Assembly (NCBI GenBank): GCA_038025085.1 | Contig: CM076145.1 | Location: 50,881,206-50,945,205 of the forward strand | DNA: 64,000 nt | Direction of reading: 5' to 3' | Source of the DNA: Tetragonia tetragonoides | Taxonomy: Eukaryota > Streptophyta > Magnoliopsida > Caryophyllales > Aizoaceae | In this document: positions 61,709-64,000 of the stretch, piece after piece | Numbering within the stretch: position 1 is the stretch's first letter | Layout of the letters: every line of letters starts with the position of its first letter | Position numbers and translations under genes: made by a program | The notes under the pieces: model-generated | The model's input: only the letters and a program-made list of their open reading frames with translations | Told to the model about the DNA's origin: nothing | Databases searched by the model: none

Positions 61709-62224
61709 TAATGAACAAGGCTTTTGTAAAATTTTCCAGTTCGAAAGAAGGGTTGTTCGAAAAATTCGCCATGCTTGACTTGTAGCTTTGACTTGTACAG
61801 TTTTCTAAAACTTCCATCAGAACTCAGGAAGAAATTGAGCAGTCTTTGGTCTTGCTATTGAGCTAGATCTTGGTAGATCTACGTCTACTAATCGACCATC
61901 ACATTTGATTTTGCTAATAGGAAGTTCTTGATGGCTGTCTTATACTGACTCCTGAAGATTCAAAGTCTTTTTTCCACGTCAAAAATATCAATGGTTTCCA
62001 TTAATTATATTCATTCATGCTAGTTTTAATGTCTCCCTTGAGTTAAGTTTCCCATTTATATTATATATTCAAGTTTTGTAAGCCAGCCAATTTAGTCTAG
62101 TCACATACATGTATGTCGCTCAAATAACATTATTATAATGTAAAGATTTTTGTTGGACGTAGGTGATATTATAAAGCATATATATTTTTAGTGTGGAAAC
62201 ATATTAATAGTAGTCCAAATTGAT

Positions 62225-62609
62225 AGGAGACAAGGAGCATAGAAATGGCCAAGCGAAATGACAACAAAAAAAAATCCATATAAAGACGAGCTGAAGACTA
62301 CTTACTTTATTAGTATTAGAATTATTAGACAATAATTTCCGTGAAATATTCATGAAATTCAAGTGTAAATAGTGAGTGAGTAGTACAATAATATTAGAGA
62401 CAAGGATTATAGAAATGGCCAAGCGAAATGACAACAAAAAGAAATCCATATAAAGACGATGGAGCTGAAGAGGACGACTCAATACAGTTTCCTTCCATAT
62501 AGTAATAATTGGTCCAATAATATATTCCAGCTGTAAGCCAAAAGTACTTACTTTAGTGGGTATTAGAATTATTAGACAATAATTTCGGTGAAATTATTCA
62601 AGTGTAAAT
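62225..62609. repeat. Duplicated block upstream of the F-box gene
   Basis: A block (agacaaggagcatagaaatg, then gccaagcgaaatgacaaca, ccatataaagacga, ttagaattattagacaata) occurs at 62225-62369 and again at 62395-62609. The second copy carries an extra stretch of about 70 bases in the middle. Same orientation. Confidence 0.85.
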
Positions 62610-62891
62610 TAGAGGAAACACACCAATTCAAGACTAATAGCAAATACTAGCAAATAGCCATGCGCTTAATTAATTTGACTATAGCAATGCAAGTCACTGA
62701 CTCAATTACATCATCATTTCCATGTAATTTTCTCATGTATGGACTATAGACTATAGACTTTTAGACTTGACTTGGACGTGGAGGATTTATGTAGGCTTAT
62801 AGAATTAAGTAAAATATATAAGAGGGCGTAAATAGCGTTGACTAATGACTATTTTTGTTTTAATGAAATATACTATATTGGCTAGACTTTG

Positions 62892-62947
<56 letters not shown>

Positions 62948-62967
62948 TATTATTATTATTATTATTT
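62892..62967. repeat. (ATT)n microsatellite
   Basis: About 25 ATT units with one ACT interruption, roughly 170 bases upstream of the F-box start codon. Confidence 0.95.
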
Positions 62968-63039
62968 GGCTGGGTCTGGGTGTTTCTTAATAGGCGGGCT
63001 CCATATTCAATTTATCTACTCAGTAGGATTTATGTAGGC

Positions 63040-63052
63040 AGTATATATAAGA
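63040..63052 (+). promoter_or_regulatory. Probable TATA box of the F-box gene
   Basis: The sequence agtatatataaga lies about 90 bases upstream of the ATG at 63136, a usual distance for a plant promoter with a short 5' UTR. It is the best TATA match in the 300 bases upstream. Confidence 0.5.
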
Positions 63053-63135
63053 AGCCAGGTAGCGCACAAGCAGGCTTAAACTATCTCTTACTACTGTCTA
63101 CTCTCATCTGCTATTCAATTCCTATACATACATAT

Positions 63136-64000
63136 ATGGAGTATATGGGATATAAGAGTAATAATAAGTGGTGTGATCTGCCCCCGGAGCTCCTGGATGT
63201 GGTGGCTAAGTGCCTCGGCGACGTCCCCTCCGACACCTGGCACATGCGCTCTGTCAGTTCCTCATGGCGATCCGCTGTCCCACCCTGTCCAGGCAGCCAT
63301 GGACATGCCTTCCAATTCCCTCCTATTAAATTCCTAGGAGGCGATGACAACATTAACCACCACCACTGCGACCTCCGTGTCGCTAAACACACCATTTTCC
63401 ATCTGTGTCCACCTTCCGGAGTTGCCGGTCCTGGCTGGCTCATCAAGACTGAGGAGCACAAGCCCGGGGTCTTCCATTTGTTCAACCCCTTCTCCAGGAC
63501 AAGGACAATAACAACCCAGTACGCTAATAATTTCAACTTGGATCTAACCAACGTCAAAGTCAGGGAGCTGGGTTCTGAGTATGTGCTTCGTAACCTCAAC
63601 AACGACATCATTAACATGGAGCAGGAGGAGGAGGAGGATGATCTCGATTCATACAACAACATGGAGCATGAAAAGGTAGCGTTACTCTACTTACCTTCTG
63701 CTGCTGCTGCTGCTGCACCTGATCATCATAGCTCCTCCTATGCTCTTCTATCCACCCATAATACCGGCAAATTACTGCTCTACCGCTCCACCCTCAAAAC
63801 CTGGTCCTTTCTCGATGACTTCACCTTGGGCTACGATGATCGCAGTATCTTTGTTAACGATTGGTCATTGCACTACGTAGACGTAGTCCAGCATGAAGGC
63901 ACGTTTTACGCCGTCACCAATTCTGGCAGGACTGTTGCCATCAACCTGCACCAGGCTCAGGCTCAGGCCCAGGCGGCGGAAGATTCTTCATCTGATGTCA
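63136..64000 (+). CDS. F-box/DUF295 (SKIP23/KIB-like) protein, 5' part, runs off the window
   Basis: Translation from the ATG at 63136 stays open to the window end (288 codons and one extra base), with no intron seen. Residues about 12-48 form the F-box: WCDLPPELLDVVAKCLGD followed by a second half ending VSSSWRSAV. Next come the DUF295 N-terminal features HLFNPFSRTRT and a beta-propeller-like stretch (KLLLYRSTLKTWSFLDD, HEGTFYAVTNSGRTVAINL). F-box proteins of this group bind SKP1 in SCF ubiquitin ligases; substrates are mostly unknown, though KIB relatives act on BIN2-type kinases. Odd features are an acidic run (five Glu) near 160, a six-Ala run near 190 and a Gln-Ala repeat near 278, all low-complexity insertions. 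The GC content is higher than the flanks. Confidence 0.9.
   Translation, partial: MEYMGYKSNNKWCDLPPELLDVVAKCLGDVPSDTWHMRSVSSSWRSAVPPCPGSHGHAFQFPPIKFLGGDDNINHHHCDLRVAKHTIFHLCPPSGVAGPGWLIKTEEHKPGVFHLFNPFSRTRTITTQYANNFNLDLTNVKVRELGSEYVLRNLNNDIINMEQEEEEDDLDSYNNMEHEKVALLYLPSAAAAAAPDHHSSSYALLSTHNTGKLLLYRSTLKTWSFLDDFTLGYDDRSIFVNDWSLHYVDVVQHEGTFYAVTNSGRTVAINLHQAQAQAQAAEDSSSDV

Noticed and set aside
63111..63662. 183-residue minus-strand frame at the right edge
   Set aside because: Shadow of the F-box gene, which reads open on the plus strand with an F-box motif.

Overview
The window is nuclear DNA from a flowering plant, almost certainly a eudicot. The evidence is four intron-rich plant genes with GT/AG junctions, AT-rich intergenic DNA, and dense plant-type transposons (Harbinger/Tourist, hAT and Stowaway MITEs, RTE and L1 LINEs, a SINE family, a Helitron end). 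I cannot fix the family from sequence alone. I see nothing bacterial, organellar or viral, no CRISPR array, and no tRNA or rRNA gene.

Layout. 0.8-1.2 kb: the 5' part of a gene with a plastid-type leader on the minus strand, cut off by a Helitron 3' terminus at 817. 1.7-4.2 kb: a Harbinger-type element, a Stowaway MITE and an old tandem-repeat relic. 4.9-8.4 kb (minus): a DCAF8-like WD40 gene. 11.8-24.5 kb (minus): a complete ATR checkpoint kinase gene, 15 exons and 2709 codons. 26.6-44.6 kb (minus): a complete ACT-domain Raf-like kinase gene of the STY8/STY17/STY46 group, 16 exons and 579 codons. Its introns carry an RTE LINE, two SINEs, two hAT-type MITEs, a 775-bp Harbinger-type element and an L1 fragment. 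45-63 kb: gene-poor, transposon-rich DNA with a degenerate L1 reverse transcriptase, an O-methyltransferase pseudogene fragment and a possible exon split by a SINE. 63.1 kb to the end (plus): the 5' part of an F-box/DUF295 gene that runs off the window.

The genes do not form one pathway. The WD40 protein probably serves as a CUL4-DDB1 substrate receptor. ATR signals replication stress and single-stranded DNA. The STY kinase phosphorylates transit peptides of chloroplast precursor proteins. From memory, the WD40 and STY46 homologues are adjacent in Arabidopsis (At4g38480 and At4g38470) while ATR lies elsewhere, so this may be a conserved block with ATR between its two members.

The most useful second-look items are a 270-bp SINE family with clear target duplications that shares its 3' tail with the RTE LINE in the same window, a SINE that splits a probable coding exon, hAT-type MITEs filled with degenerate GACCCG-like repeats, and the Helitron-truncated plastid gene. 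I did not find a convincing undescribed molecular system; the novelty is in mobile-element families.
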